This document shows positions 26,722-36,104 of a DNA stretch of 64,000 bases, in pieces; position 1 is the first letter of the stretch; every line of letters begins with the position of its first letter. The position numbers and the translations under genes were made by a program. The notes below the pieces were generated by a model. It worked only from the letters and a program-made list of their open reading frames with translations, had not been told where the DNA came from and searched no databases. Source of the DNA: Sinorhizobium sp. RAC02 (GTDB lineage Bacteria > Pseudomonadota > Alphaproteobacteria > Rhizobiales > Rhizobiaceae); NCBI RefSeq assembly GCF_001713395.1, contig NZ_CP016450.1, positions 682,001 through 746,000 on the forward strand, given 5' to 3'.

Positions 26722-29700
26722 ATGCCCAGTTTTTTCATCGACAGGCCGATTTTCGCCTGGGTCGTCGCGATCTTCATCATGATCGCCGGCGCCATCGCCA
26801 TCCCGCTTCTACCGATCGCGCAGTACCCGGACGTCGCGCCGCCACAGATCACGGTGTCGACATCCTATTCCGGCGCATCCTCGCAGGATACCTACCAGAG
26901 TGTCACCAAGCTCATCGAGGATGAGCTGAACGGCGTCGAGGGCATGCTCTATTTCGAGTCGACCTCCGATGCCGCAGGGTCCGCGCAGATCAACATTACG
27001 TTCGCGCCGGGCACCGATCCGAGCCAGGCGTCGGTCGACGTGCAGAACCGCGTCAGCCGCGTCGAACCGCGTCTTCCCGATGCGGTTCGTCGCCAGGGCG
27101 TGACGGTCGAAGAGGCCGGTTCCGGCTTCCTCCTGATCGTCGCGCTGACCTCCACCGACGGTTCGATGGATGCCATCAGCCTCGGTGACTACGTCAACCG
27201 CAACATCCTCAGCGAAGTCCAGCGCGTGCCGGGCGTCGGCCGTGCGCAGCTCTTCGCCACCCAGCGTTCCATGCGCATCTGGCTCGATCCGGACAAGATG
27301 CTCGGCCTCAACCTGACGGCCGCGGACGTCAATGCCGCTATCGGGGCACAGAACGCCCAGATCGCCGCAGGTTCGATTGGCGCGCAGCCGAACCCGATCA
27401 CCCAGCAGGTTGCGGCTCCCGTCAACATCAAGGGCCAGCTGACGACGCCGGAAGAGTTCGGCGCCATCGTGCTTCGCGCCAATGCGGACGGTTCGGCCGT
27501 GCGCCTGCGCGACGTCGCGCGGGTCGAAGTGGGCGGCGAGAGCTATTCGTTCTCGACGCGCCTCAACGGCCAGCCTTCGGCAGCCGTTGCCGTGCAGCTT
27601 TCGCCGACGGGCAACGCCATGGCGACGTCCGAGGCGATCAAGGCTCGCATGGAAGAGCTGTCAAAATTCTTCCCGCCGGGCATCGAATACTCGACGCCTT
27701 ATGACACCTCGCCTTTCGTGAAAGTGTCGATCGAGAAGGTTCTGCACACGCTGCTCGAAGCCGTCGGCCTCGTGTTCCTCGTGATGTTCCTGTTCCTGCA
27801 GAACATCCGCTACACGATCATCCCGACGCTCGTCGTTCCGGTCGCACTGCTCGGTACCTGTGCCGTCATGCTCGCCATGGGATTCTCGATCAACGTTCTG
27901 ACCATGTTCGCCATGGTGCTCGCCATCGGCATTCTCGTCGACGATGCAATCATCGTCGTGGAGAACGTCGAGCGCATCATGTCGGAAGAGGGCCTGCCGC
28001 CGAAGGAGGCGACCCGCAAGGCGATGAAGCAGATCACCGGCGCCGTCATCGGCATCACGCTGGTGCTCGCCTCGGTGTTCATTCCGATGGGCTTCTTCCC
28101 GGGTGCGGTGGGCGTCATCTACCAGCAGTTCTCGCTGACCATGGTCGTCTCGATCCTGTTCTCGGCCTTCCTTGCACTCTCGCTGACACCGGCGCTTGCC
28201 GGTAGCTTCCTGAAGCAGGTTCCGAAGGGGCATCACCAGGTCAAGCGTGGCTTCTTCGGCTGGTTCAACCGCGGCTTCGACAAGACATCGAGGAAGTATA
28301 GCGGCAGCGTCAGCTGGCTGATCCGGCGCACCGGCCGGGTCATGGTGATCTACCTCGCCATCCTCGCCGGCCTCGGCTACCTGTTCATGAAGCTGCCGTC
28401 GTCGTTCCTGCCGGACGAAGACCAGGGCTTTGCCATCGTCATGATGCAGCTTCCCTCCGAAGCGACGGGACACCGCACCGACGAGGTGCTGTCGCAGGTC
28501 GAGCACATCTTCGGCCAGGAACCGGCCGTGGAGACGATCGTCGGCATCAACGGCTTCTCGTTCTTCGGTTCGGGTCAGAACGCCGGTCTTGCCTTCGTGA
28601 CTTTGAAGGACTGGAGCGAGCGTGGGCCGGAAAACTCGGCGCAGGCGATTGCCGGACGCGCCAGCATGGCGATGAGCCAGATCAAGGATGCGATCAGCTT
28701 CGCGCTGTCGCCGCCGCCGATCCAGGGTCTCGGCACGACGGGCGGTTTCTCGTTCCGTCTGCAGGATCGTGCCGGCCTCGGCCAGCAGGCGCTCTCGGCT
28801 GCAAGTGCCCAGCTTCTCGGCCTGGCGGCCCAGAGCAATGTCGTGGCGGGCGTGCGCGTTGAAGGCATGCCGGATGCGGCGCAGGTCAATGTCATCATCG
28901 ACCGCGAGAAGGCCAATACCTTCGGCGTGACCTTCGCCGACATCAACTCGACGATCTCGACCAATCTCGGCTCGACCTATGTCAACGACTTCCCGAATGC
29001 CGGGCGCATGCAGCGCGTGACGGTCCAGGCGGACCAGAACGAACGCATGCAGGTGGCCGATCTCCTGAACCTCAACGTGCGCAATGCGAACGGTGGCATG
29101 GTGCCGATCTCGGCCTTTGCGACCGCGGAGTGGACGATGGCGCCGACCCAGACGGTCGGCTACAACGGCTATCCGTCCGTTCGCTTCAGCGGTGATACGA
29201 AGCCGGGCTTCTCATCCGGTGATGCGATTGCCGAGATGCAGCGGCTTGCCTCCCAGCTTCCGCCAGGCTTCGGTTACGAGTGGACGGGCCAGTCCTTGCA
29301 GGAAATCCAGTCCGGTTCGCAGGCGCCGATCCTCGTCGGTCTCTCGATCCTCCTGGTGTTCCTGTGCCTTGCAGCGCTCTATGAAAGCTGGTCGATCCCG
29401 TTCGCGGTCATCCTCGTGGTGCCGCTCGGTGTCATCGGCGCCGTGCTTGCGGTGACGATGCGCGACATGTCGAACGACGTGTACTTCAAGGTGGGCCTGA
29501 TCGCGATCATCGGCCTGTCGGCGAAGAACGCGATCCTGATCATCGAGTTCGCCAAGGAACTGATGGAGGACGGCAAGTCGCTGATCGATGCGACGATCGA
29601 GGCCTGCCACCTGCGCTTCCGCCCGATCCTGATGACCTCGCTTGCCTTCACGCTTGGCGTTCTGCCGCTCGCGATCGCGACGGGTGCAAGCTCGGGCAGC

Positions 29701-29859
29701 CAGCGCGCCATCGGTACCGGCGTGATGGGCGGCATGATCACCGCCACCGTGCTCGCGATCTTCTTCGTTCCGGTCTTCTTCGTCTTCGTGATGAAGCTGT
29801 TCGGCTACGGGAAAAAGAAGGAGGAGCCGACTTCGGCGGCAACCAGCCCGGCGGAGTAG
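26722..29859 (+). CDS. RND multidrug efflux transporter (AcrB type)
   Basis: 1045-residue inner-membrane proton/drug antiporter, 12 helices with two large periplasmic loops. The relay residues are in place: twin Asp in ILVDDAIIVVENV and Lys in GLSAKNAILIIEF. The N terminus (MPSFFIDRPIFAWVVAIFIM) and the SYSGASSQDTYQSV pore segment are HAE1 type. The outer-membrane channel gene is absent, so an unlinked TolC-like channel must serve. It lies 12 bp after the adaptor gene and 6 bp before the TetR gene. Confidence 0.96.
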   Translation: MPSFFIDRPIFAWVVAIFIMIAGAIAIPLLPIAQYPDVAPPQITVSTSYSGASSQDTYQSVTKLIEDELNGVEGMLYFESTSDAAGSAQINITFAPGTDPSQASVDVQNRVSRVEPRLPDAVRRQGVTVEEAGSGFLLIVALTSTDGSMDAISLGDYVNRNILSEVQRVPGVGRAQLFATQRSMRIWLDPDKMLGLNLTAADVNAAIGAQNAQIAAGSIGAQPNPITQQVAAPVNIKGQLTTPEEFGAIVLRANADGSAVRLRDVARVEVGGESYSFSTRLNGQPSAAVAVQLSPTGNAMATSEAIKARMEELSKFFPPGIEYSTPYDTSPFVKVSIEKVLHTLLEAVGLVFLVMFLFLQNIRYTIIPTLVVPVALLGTCAVMLAMGFSINVLTMFAMVLAIGILVDDAIIVVENVERIMSEEGLPPKEATRKAMKQITGAVIGITLVLASVFIPMGFFPGAVGVIYQQFSLTMVVSILFSAFLALSLTPALAGSFLKQVPKGHHQVKRGFFGWFNRGFDKTSRKYSGSVSWLIRRTGRVMVIYLAILAGLGYLFMKLPSSFLPDEDQGFAIVMMQLPSEATGHRTDEVLSQVEHIFGQEPAVETIVGINGFSFFGSGQNAGLAFVTLKDWSERGPENSAQAIAGRASMAMSQIKDAISFALSPPPIQGLGTTGGFSFRLQDRAGLGQQALSAASAQLLGLAAQSNVVAGVRVEGMPDAAQVNVIIDREKANTFGVTFADINSTISTNLGSTYVNDFPNAGRMQRVTVQADQNERMQVADLLNLNVRNANGGMVPISAFATAEWTMAPTQTVGYNGYPSVRFSGDTKPGFSSGDAIAEMQRLASQLPPGFGYEWTGQSLQEIQSGSQAPILVGLSILLVFLCLAALYESWSIPFAVILVVPLGVIGAVLAVTMRDMSNDVYFKVGLIAIIGLSAKNAILIIEFAKELMEDGKSLIDATIEACHLRFRPILMTSLAFTLGVLPLAIATGASSGSQRAIGTGVMGGMITATVLAIFFVPVFFVFVMKLFGYGKKKEEPTSAATSPAE

Positions 29860-29864
29860 GCACC

Positions 29865-30488
29865 ATGCGCCGGACGAAGGCAGAGGCCAAGGAAACCCGC
29901 CAGCAGATCCTGCTGGCGGCAGAAAAGGTCTTCTACGAAAAGGGTGTCGCCCATGCCTCGATGGAGGATGTGGCGCGCGCCGCGGGGGTTACCCGCGGCG
30001 CCATCTATTGGCACTTCGCCAACCGGGCGGACCTCGTGCTGGAACTCTACAATTCGCTTCCCATGCCGCAGGAAGAGCTGATAGCCCGCGAACTGGAAGC
30101 CGAGAATGCCGACGTTTTCGGCGTGCTCGAACGGGTGGGCCGGGAATGGCTCGAAATGCTCGCAACGGACGAGCACCGCCAGCGTATCCTCTCGATCCTG
30201 CTGCGCTGCGACAATACCGGCGAATTCGCCGTCATCTCCGAACGCCAGAACGACATCGACGACGAGCACATGCAGGCGCTGGAAGCGGCCTTCTTGAAGG
30301 CGCAAGGGCAGGGCAAGCTTGGCGGAGCCTGGACGCCGCGCTCGGCCGCCTCCACGTTGCGCTGGGTGATCAAGGGCCTGTGCTCGGAGTGGCTGCTCTT
30401 CGGCCGTCGCTTCGACATCGCCAGCGAAGGCAAGGACGCCCTTCACCGCCTGTTCGCCACCTATGGCACGCCCGCGGCGTCAACCTGA
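29865..30488 (+). CDS. TetR family repressor of the efflux operon (AcrR/TtgR type)
   Basis: 207 residues; N-terminal helix-turn-helix RQQILLAAEKVFYEKGVAHASMEDVARAAGVTRGAIYWHFANRADL, closely of the AcrR/TtgR kind, and an all-helical ligand domain. It is the third gene of the pump operon (6 bp gap) instead of the usual divergent position, so repression would be autoregulatory through the operator at 25284-25307. Its last bases overlap the stop of the convergent small gene. Confidence 0.93.
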   Translation: MRRTKAEAKETRQQILLAAEKVFYEKGVAHASMEDVARAAGVTRGAIYWHFANRADLVLELYNSLPMPQEELIARELEAENADVFGVLERVGREWLEMLATDEHRQRILSILLRCDNTGEFAVISERQNDIDDEHMQALEAAFLKAQGQGKLGGAWTPRSAASTLRWVIKGLCSEWLLFGRRFDIASEGKDALHRLFATYGTPAAST

Positions 30489-30728
30489 TCCCTTGCGGAA
30501 AGCCTCCAGCCGCGCGATCCACTCTTCGCCGAGCTTCCACCGCCTCAGCACCGAAACCGGATCTTCCGCATCGAGCCTCGAACAGATGCGGTAGATTTCC
30601 AGTACCTCCGCCGCCATGTCGCCGCGCTGGCAGAAATACATCGCCGCCGCATAGCGCGCGCGCCCGGACCATTCGGTGCCGGGTGGCGTGGTGATGATCT
30701 CCCAGTTGCGGCGCGTTTCCTCGTCCAT
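30480..30728 (-). CDS. Small hypothetical protein, last gene of the FAD/GcvT operon
   Basis: 82 residues, soluble, no signal or membrane segment. It is Trp/Arg-rich at the start (RRNWEIITTPPGTEW) and mostly helical (YAAAMYFCQRGDMAAEVLEIYRICSRLD). I do not recognise the family. It starts one base after the GcvT-like gene stop, so it is part of that operon and possibly a partner of it. The 3' end overlaps the efflux TetR gene convergently. Confidence 0.75.
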   Translation of the reverse strand: MDEETRRNWEIITTPPGTEWSGRARYAAAMYFCQRGDMAAEVLEIYRICSRLDAEDPVSVLRRWKLGEEWIARLEAFRKGSG

Positions 30729-30729
30729 G

Positions 30730-31962
30730 TTATGTCAGGCCGGGCGGCGTTACCGTGCGGCGCGCGAGCTTGACGAAGGGCCGTGGCACGATCTTCGCGC
30801 GCTTCATCATCTTCTGATACTTCAGCTCTCGCATTGCATAGATTTCGACCCAGAGGTCATCGGTGAATTTTGAACCGTAGGGTCGTTCGAGGCTGGCGAT
30901 GGCGATGTTGCGCTTGGCCGTCGGCGACCAGATCGCGGCGGTGACGAGGCCCGCCTCGTGCTTTTTTCGATGATAGACGATGGCATGCTCGGCGGGAATA
31001 TTTCCTTCGATTTCAAGGCCGACGAGGATGTGCTTAAGAGTTTGATTCCGACGTGCATCGAGGATCGCCCGGCGCCCGTTGAAGTTCGGCTTGTCCGGAT
31101 TGACCAGCCAGTCGAGACCGATTTCGTCGGGCATGCGCACGCGTTGGGCGCGAAGCGAGCCTTCGGCGGTAACGAAATCCGCATTGGCGACGATGAAGCC
31201 GGCTTCGATGCGTGTCTGGTTGAGCGCGCCATAGCCGATGGCGCGTATGGCGTGCTCCTGCCCGGCGGCCCACAAGCGATCCCACAGCGAGAGCGCCTTG
31301 GCACGCGGCACGAAGAGTTCGTAACCGAGGTCACCGGTGAAGCCGGTTCGGGAAATCGTCACCTCGCCATTCTCATGCGGGAAGGTGGCGATATCGAAGG
31401 GTTTCAGCCTTTCCGCGCCCGCAAAGCCAGCGTCGCGCAGTACGGCGTAACTGGTCGGACCCTGCAAAGCGAGGCCTGCGATTTCCTCTGTTTCCTCACG
31501 GATATCGACGGTGAAGCCGAAGGCGCTGTCGAGCAGCCAGGGGAGGTGGCGCTCCTGGCAGCACAGGCGGAATTCCTGCTCGCCAAGGCGGAAGAGCGTG
31601 CCGTCGTCCAGAACATGGCCATGGTCGTCGCACCAGGCGGTGTACTGCACGCGGTTGACGCCGAGTTTGCGCACGTCGCGCAGCGTCAGGCGGTTGAAGT
31701 AGCGTTCGGCATCCGGGCCGGTGATGCGGTATTTCACCATCGGCGATATGTCGAAGAGGGCGGCGGTGGAGCGGATGGCGAAATATTCGAGTTCGCTGTC
31801 GAACAGCGAATGCGGCGCCTTGTAGCCGGCCCAATTGTACCAGTCGTTGACCTCGCTCAGCGCCATCAGTCGGTCATGGAACGGCGTTTCAAGACGAGGC
31901 GCGAGGATATGGTCGCGGGCGGCGCGGCGCAGTTCGGCGGCGGATTTCGTCATGGCGTTCAT
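30730..31962 (-). CDS. GcvT-like aminomethyltransferase / folate-dependent demethylase
   Basis: 410-residue protein of the glycine cleavage T / DmdA / LigM superfamily, whose members move a C1 unit to tetrahydrofolate. Family elements are FDISPMVKYRITGPDAERYFNRLTLRDVRKL, QYTAWCDDHGHVLDDGTLFRL and SRTGFTGDLGYELFVP. The real start is the ATG at 31962 (MNAMTKSAAELRR), where the ATG overlaps the stop of the FAD gene upstream (ATGA). Context with two FAD oxidoreductases and a Rieske oxygenase makes N-demethylation with capture of the methyl group likely; the substrate is unknown. Confidence 0.85.
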   Translation of the reverse strand: MNAMTKSAAELRRAARDHILAPRLETPFHDRLMALSEVNDWYNWAGYKAPHSLFDSELEYFAIRSTAALFDISPMVKYRITGPDAERYFNRLTLRDVRKLGVNRVQYTAWCDDHGHVLDDGTLFRLGEQEFRLCCQERHLPWLLDSAFGFTVDIREETEEIAGLALQGPTSYAVLRDAGFAGAERLKPFDIATFPHENGEVTISRTGFTGDLGYELFVPRAKALSLWDRLWAAGQEHAIRAIGYGALNQTRIEAGFIVANADFVTAEGSLRAQRVRMPDEIGLDWLVNPDKPNFNGRRAILDARRNQTLKHILVGLEIEGNIPAEHAIVYHRKKHEAGLVTAAIWSPTAKRNIAIASLERPYGSKFTDDLWVEIYAMRELKYQKMMKRAKIVPRPFVKLARRTVTPPGLT

Positions 31963-33515
31963 GCTTTCGCTCCCGAAAGGATGTGGCGGGCCGCATTCCA
32001 GCCCGGCAGGCCGGAAATGCCGCCGCCCGGATGCGCGCCGGCGCTGGCGAGATACAGGCCCTCGATTGGCGTCGTGTAGCCGGAGGCGGCACTTGTCGGC
32101 CGGTTGATCAGCAACTGGTCGGCCTGCAATTCGCCATGATGCCAATGGCCACCGGGCAGATTGTACTCCGCCTCGATATCGACGGGCGTCATCAGGTTGG
32201 CTGCAACGACGGATTTGCCGATGCCGGGGGCGTGACGCTCCAAGGTTTCCAGGATGATCTTCAGGAATGCCGGCTTGCCGGCCTCCCATCCTGCCTTGAG
32301 GCGATAGGGGGCGTATTGGACGAGCGCGGAAAGCGTGCAGCCGCCCGCGGGCGCAAGCGACGGGTCGACAAGGCTCGGCAGCGTCAATTCCATCACCGGA
32401 TCGGGAGAGAATTCGCCATATTTCGCGGGGTTGAAGGCGCGCTCGACCTGTTCCATCGACCGCACCAGCACGATGCGCCCGGTGCGGGCATCCACCGGCA
32501 GGCCCTCGAAGTTCGGAATGCGATCGAGTGCAAGGTCGAGCTTGGCGACATTGCCATAGCTGCGCACGTTCTTCACCGAGCGCACGAAGCCGGTGCCGCT
32601 TTCCGCGGGGTCGACGAGGTTGAGGAAGGTCGTCTGCGGATGGATCGCCGAGACGACGATCGGGGCGGTGATCTCCGTGCCGTCACGCGTGACGACGCCG
32701 CTCGTCCTGCCGCGATCGGCCAGGATGCGGCCGACGGGTGTGCCGCAGCGGACGGTGACGCCGGCTTTTTCCGCGGCGTGCACGAAGGCGGGCGCGACGC
32801 TTGCCATGCCGCCTGATGGCACGAACTGGCCGCCGATCTCGCCGGCGACGTCACCTGTCAGGCGATAGTAGAGGCCAAGGAGCGAGGTCGGTGAGCGGGG
32901 GCCGAGATGGATGCCAAGCGTTGCATCGAAGGCGAGCAGCCCTTTCAACCGGTCGTCGCTCAGATATTCGTCCGAAACGTCGGCGACGTTCATCAGCAGC
33001 ATGCGCAGGAAATCGCGGCCTTCACTGCGTCCCTTGCGGATCAGCCCGAAGCCGGCGGCGGCGAAGGTGGAGAGATCGCCAAGCGAGATCGCGCCGATCT
33101 GCGGCGGCGGGCGGCGCAGGAAGCGCTTCAGGATGCCGGCCTGGAAGATGAGTTTTTTGCGCAGGGCTGCGAACGCTGCTTCCTCCTCGGCGGAGACACC
33201 GGCGATGCTCTCGCCGTAGGCGCCATGCAGCGTGATGGCCTTGCCGGAGCCATCGAGCACGGTCGTGGGCAGCAGCGTCCCGTCGCCGGTGAGGTCGAGG
33301 CCAATATCACGCGCGACGTCCGCATCGAGCCGGTTGACGAGATGCGCAAGGCCGGCGGAGCGGAAGCCGGGGGCAAATTCATGCCCGCGCGTCGCGCCGC
33401 CCGGAGCATTCGCCGCTTCCAGCACCAGCACTTTGCGGCCGCCCTTGGCGAGGCGGGTGGCGGCGGCGAGCCCGTTGTGGCCGGCGCCGATAACGATCGC
33501 ATCAAATGACGTCAT
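31959..33515 (-). CDS. FAD-dependent oxidoreductase, phytoene-desaturase-like (second copy)
   Basis: 518 residues; N-terminal dinucleotide fold IVIGAGHNGLAAATRLAKGGRKVLVLEAANAPGG, and C-terminal FAD motif GLYLASAGAHPGGGISGLPGWNAARHIL. Members of this group are called phytoene dehydrogenase-like but many are amine or unknown oxidases, and no carotenoid genes are here. It overlaps the upstream homologue by 14 bases and the downstream GcvT-like gene by 4, so the three are made together. The two FAD proteins are related but clearly diverged, which suggests a heteromer or two successive oxidations. Confidence 0.85.
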   Translation of the reverse strand: MTSFDAIVIGAGHNGLAAATRLAKGGRKVLVLEAANAPGGATRGHEFAPGFRSAGLAHLVNRLDADVARDIGLDLTGDGTLLPTTVLDGSGKAITLHGAYGESIAGVSAEEEAAFAALRKKLIFQAGILKRFLRRPPPQIGAISLGDLSTFAAAGFGLIRKGRSEGRDFLRMLLMNVADVSDEYLSDDRLKGLLAFDATLGIHLGPRSPTSLLGLYYRLTGDVAGEIGGQFVPSGGMASVAPAFVHAAEKAGVTVRCGTPVGRILADRGRTSGVVTRDGTEITAPIVVSAIHPQTTFLNLVDPAESGTGFVRSVKNVRSYGNVAKLDLALDRIPNFEGLPVDARTGRIVLVRSMEQVERAFNPAKYGEFSPDPVMELTLPSLVDPSLAPAGGCTLSALVQYAPYRLKAGWEAGKPAFLKIILETLERHAPGIGKSVVAANLMTPVDIEAEYNLPGGHWHHGELQADQLLINRPTSAASGYTTPIEGLYLASAGAHPGGGISGLPGWNAARHILSGAKA

Positions 33516-35121
33516 GGGCTTTGCTCATCTGTTCGGGGGTGCGCTTCAGGTCGCGCAGGATTTCGGCGGCGGCGTTGCGGCCGGGTGCGCCCATCACGCC
33601 CCCGCCCGGATGGGTAGAGGAGCCGCACATGTAGAGCCCGTGGATGGGGCTGCGATACTGGGCGTAGCCCGGCACCGGCCGGTTGAAGAGAAGCTGGTCG
33701 AAGGTGAGCTCACCCTGGAAGATGTTGCCCTCGGTGAGACCCACCTCATTTTCGATCTCGCGTGGCGTGCGCACTTCCATATGCACGATGCGGTCGCGGA
33801 AGCCGGGCGAATAGTCGGCGATCTGGCTGATGACGGTTTCGGCGAAGGCGTCGCGGTCGGCATCCGTCCAGTCGCGGCCCTCCACTTTCGGCGGGCAGTA
33901 CTGCACGAAGCAGCTCATGAAATGTTTGCCGGGCGAGGCCATGGTCGGGTCGAGTGTCGTCGGGATCACCATGTCGAGGAACGGATCGGCCGACCATCGC
34001 CCGTCCTTCCAGTCGTCATAGGCGCGCTCCATACGCTCGATGGAATCGGTGAAGTGCATGTCGCCGCGCATGCAGGAAGAGCCTGCCGGCAGGGCCGGAA
34101 ATTCCGGCAGGCTGTCGAGCGCGATGTTCACCTTGCCCGACGAGCCGCGCATCTTGAAGTGCTTGACCCGGTGGACGAATTCGCCGGGCAGGGCGTCCTC
34201 GTCGACGAGTTTCAGGAAGGTGCGCTTCACGTCGGCATTGGAGACGACGAGGTCGGCGCGGATCTCGTCTCCGTTCGCCAGCACGACACCGGTGGTGCGC
34301 CCGCCGCGGGTGAGGATTTTCGAGACTTCGGCATCGGTACGGATCGTGCCACCCACGGCCTCGAAGGAGCGGGCGAGCGCCTGCGTCACCGCGCCCATGC
34401 CGCCGCGCGCATAGCCCCAGGCGCCGACGGAGCCGTCCACTTCGCCCATGTAGTGATGGAGCAGGACGTAGGCCGTGCCCGGCGACATCGGGCCGAGCGC
34501 CGTGCCGATGATGCCGGAGAGCGCGAGATAGGCCTTGATGACGTCCGTCTCGAAATATTCGTCGAGATAATCGGAAATCGACATGGTCCAGAAGCGCAGC
34601 GTCTCGGCCATTTCGTGCGGGCTGAACTCGCCGAATTTCTTGGCGAGGTAGAGGAACTCCGAAATGTCGCGCGGGCGAAAACCGAACGGATCCGGCGCGG
34701 TGCGCATCAAGAGGGGCTGGATGAAGCGGCACTGGCGCGTCACGTCGCGGGCGTAGCGCTCGTAAGCCTCGGCGTCGCGCTTCGAATAGCGGGCGAATTC
34801 GCGGCGGTGGCTGTCGTGGTCGCGGTAGGAGGCGAGGTAGTCGCCATCGCGGGTGAAGACCGCGCCGCCCTCATAGGCGATGACCTGGAGGCCGTGTTTT
34901 GGCAGTTCGAGATCGCGCATGATCTCGGGCCTAAACAGCGAGCAGACATAGGAACAGTTGGAATAGAGGAAGCCGGGCGTCAACTCCCGGCTGGTCGCGG
35001 CACCCCCGACCCAGCCGTTCTTTTCCACCACCACGACCTTGAGGCCGGCGCGCTGCAAATAACACGCCGTGACCAGCCCGTTGTGGCCGCCACCGACGAT
35101 CAGGGCATCGTACTTTTGCAT
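33502..35121 (-). CDS. FAD-dependent oxidoreductase, phytoene-desaturase-like (first copy)
   Basis: 539 residues with the dinucleotide fold ALIVGGGHNGLVTACYLQRAGLKVVVVEKNGWVGGAATS at the N terminus and GLYMCGSSTHPGGGVMGAPGRNAAAEIL at the C terminus. It is the first gene of the leftward operon. I start at the ATG at 35121 (MQKYDALIVGG), 10 bases after GGGAG; the longer open frame would run into the operator. The exact substrate is unknown; its setting favours an amine-type substrate over a carotenoid. Confidence 0.86.
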   Translation of the reverse strand: MQKYDALIVGGGHNGLVTACYLQRAGLKVVVVEKNGWVGGAATSRELTPGFLYSNCSYVCSLFRPEIMRDLELPKHGLQVIAYEGGAVFTRDGDYLASYRDHDSHRREFARYSKRDAEAYERYARDVTRQCRFIQPLLMRTAPDPFGFRPRDISEFLYLAKKFGEFSPHEMAETLRFWTMSISDYLDEYFETDVIKAYLALSGIIGTALGPMSPGTAYVLLHHYMGEVDGSVGAWGYARGGMGAVTQALARSFEAVGGTIRTDAEVSKILTRGGRTTGVVLANGDEIRADLVVSNADVKRTFLKLVDEDALPGEFVHRVKHFKMRGSSGKVNIALDSLPEFPALPAGSSCMRGDMHFTDSIERMERAYDDWKDGRWSADPFLDMVIPTTLDPTMASPGKHFMSCFVQYCPPKVEGRDWTDADRDAFAETVISQIADYSPGFRDRIVHMEVRTPREIENEVGLTEGNIFQGELTFDQLLFNRPVPGYAQYRSPIHGLYMCGSSTHPGGGVMGAPGRNAAAEILRDLKRTPEQMSKAHDVI

Positions 35122-35181
35122 TTTTGATGTCTCCCTTGTTTCTAAAAGCTGCATCAAAAGCAAAATGTTGTCCAGATATTC

Positions 35182-35195
35182 TGAATGATCATTCA
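35182..35195. promoter_or_regulatory. TetR-type operator site 1 (TGAATG-NN-CRTTCA)
   Basis: TGAATGATCATTCA, part of a perfect 16-bp palindrome (35181-35196), between the divergent FAD and methyltransferase operons. The same TGAATG-NN-CRTTCA arrangement recurs at 41303-41316 and 45294-45307, in front of the other promoters of this cluster. It resembles BetI-type operators. The likely binder is the TetR protein encoded at 36101-36811. Confidence 0.75.
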
Positions 35196-35240
35196 GCAAG
35201 TATCTTGCAATCGCCTGATTATGCGCTAGAATTTCGACCT

Positions 35241-36104
35241 ATGGACAAGCGCGCCGGTTCTGTGGCCGCTGGAGCAGGGATTGCCATGGTGGCAACAGAC
35301 GGGGATGGTACGGCGTCAGAGCCGGAATATGACGAGGCGGCGATCCGTTTCCTCGGCGTGTTGTGGGGCGAGGGCTATCTTTCGCCCGGCGGGCCGGCAG
35401 AGGTCGATCGCGTGCTGGCGGGTGTCGATCTCAAGGGGCGACGCGTTCTCGATTTCGGCTGCGGCGCCGGCGGCATAACCCTCCATATTGCCAGGACTCA
35501 AGGGCCTGCGGAGATCGTCGGTTATGATGTCGAGCAGCCTGTCATCGAACGGGCGAGGGCGGCGGCGGTGACGCAGGGGCTTTCCTCCATCGTGCGTTTC
35601 GTTTCCAGTTCGCCGGGTAGTCTGCCGTTCGATGTTGATGAATTCGATGCCGTGTTCTCCAAGGATGCGATGATCCATGTGCCGGACAAGCAGGCGCTCT
35701 TTGCCGAACTCTTCCGCGTCCTGAAACCCGGCGGCGTCTTCGCTGCATCCGACTGGCTGATCGGCCATGACGGTGAGCCGAGCCCCGACATGAAGGACTA
35801 CATCGCCGCCGAGGGACTGAGCTTCGGCATGGCCTCGTCGCGCCATTATCTGAGGGCCATGGCGACGGCGGGGTTCGTCGATTGCACCGCCGAGAGCCGC
35901 AACGGCTGGTATCGCGAGGTGGCGCGCGGTGAGTTGGCACGTCTGAAAGGTCCGCTCTATGACGAGGCTGTCGCAGCTGTCGGCGAGGCCTATGTCGAGA
36001 AGAATATCCGCACCTGGACCGCCATGCAGAAGGTTCTTGACAGCGGGGAGCATTGTCCCACTCATCTGCGCGCAAACAAGCCGGCCGCGGGAGAACGCCC
36101 GTGA
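35241..36104 (+). CDS. Class I SAM-dependent methyltransferase
   Basis: 287 residues with a Rossmann core: motif I VLDFGCGAGG, VGYDVEQPVIERA for motif II, DEFDAVFSKDAMIHVPDK for the central part and LKPGGVF. It reads like small-molecule or amine methyltransferases (for example phosphoethanolamine-type), but a target cannot be assigned. The ATG at 35241 has no good SD. An ATG at 35286 with GCAGGGA upstream (MVATDGDG) is an alternative and would shorten it by 15 residues. It heads the rightward operon with the TetR and binding-protein genes. Confidence 0.8.
   Translation: MDKRAGSVAAGAGIAMVATDGDGTASEPEYDEAAIRFLGVLWGEGYLSPGGPAEVDRVLAGVDLKGRRVLDFGCGAGGITLHIARTQGPAEIVGYDVEQPVIERARAAAVTQGLSSIVRFVSSSPGSLPFDVDEFDAVFSKDAMIHVPDKQALFAELFRVLKPGGVFAASDWLIGHDGEPSPDMKDYIAAEGLSFGMASSRHYLRAMATAGFVDCTAESRNGWYREVARGELARLKGPLYDEAVAAVGEAYVEKNIRTWTAMQKVLDSGEHCPTHLRANKPAAGERP

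Noticed and set aside
30730-32289. Longer 519-residue form of the GcvT-like protein
   Set aside because: The added N terminus is the antiphase read of the FAD gene; the ATG at 31962 overlaps the FAD stop and fits the family start.
33232-35127. 631-codon + frame opposite the FAD oxidoreductase
   Set aside because: Shadow; the dinucleotide-binding motifs are on the minus strand.
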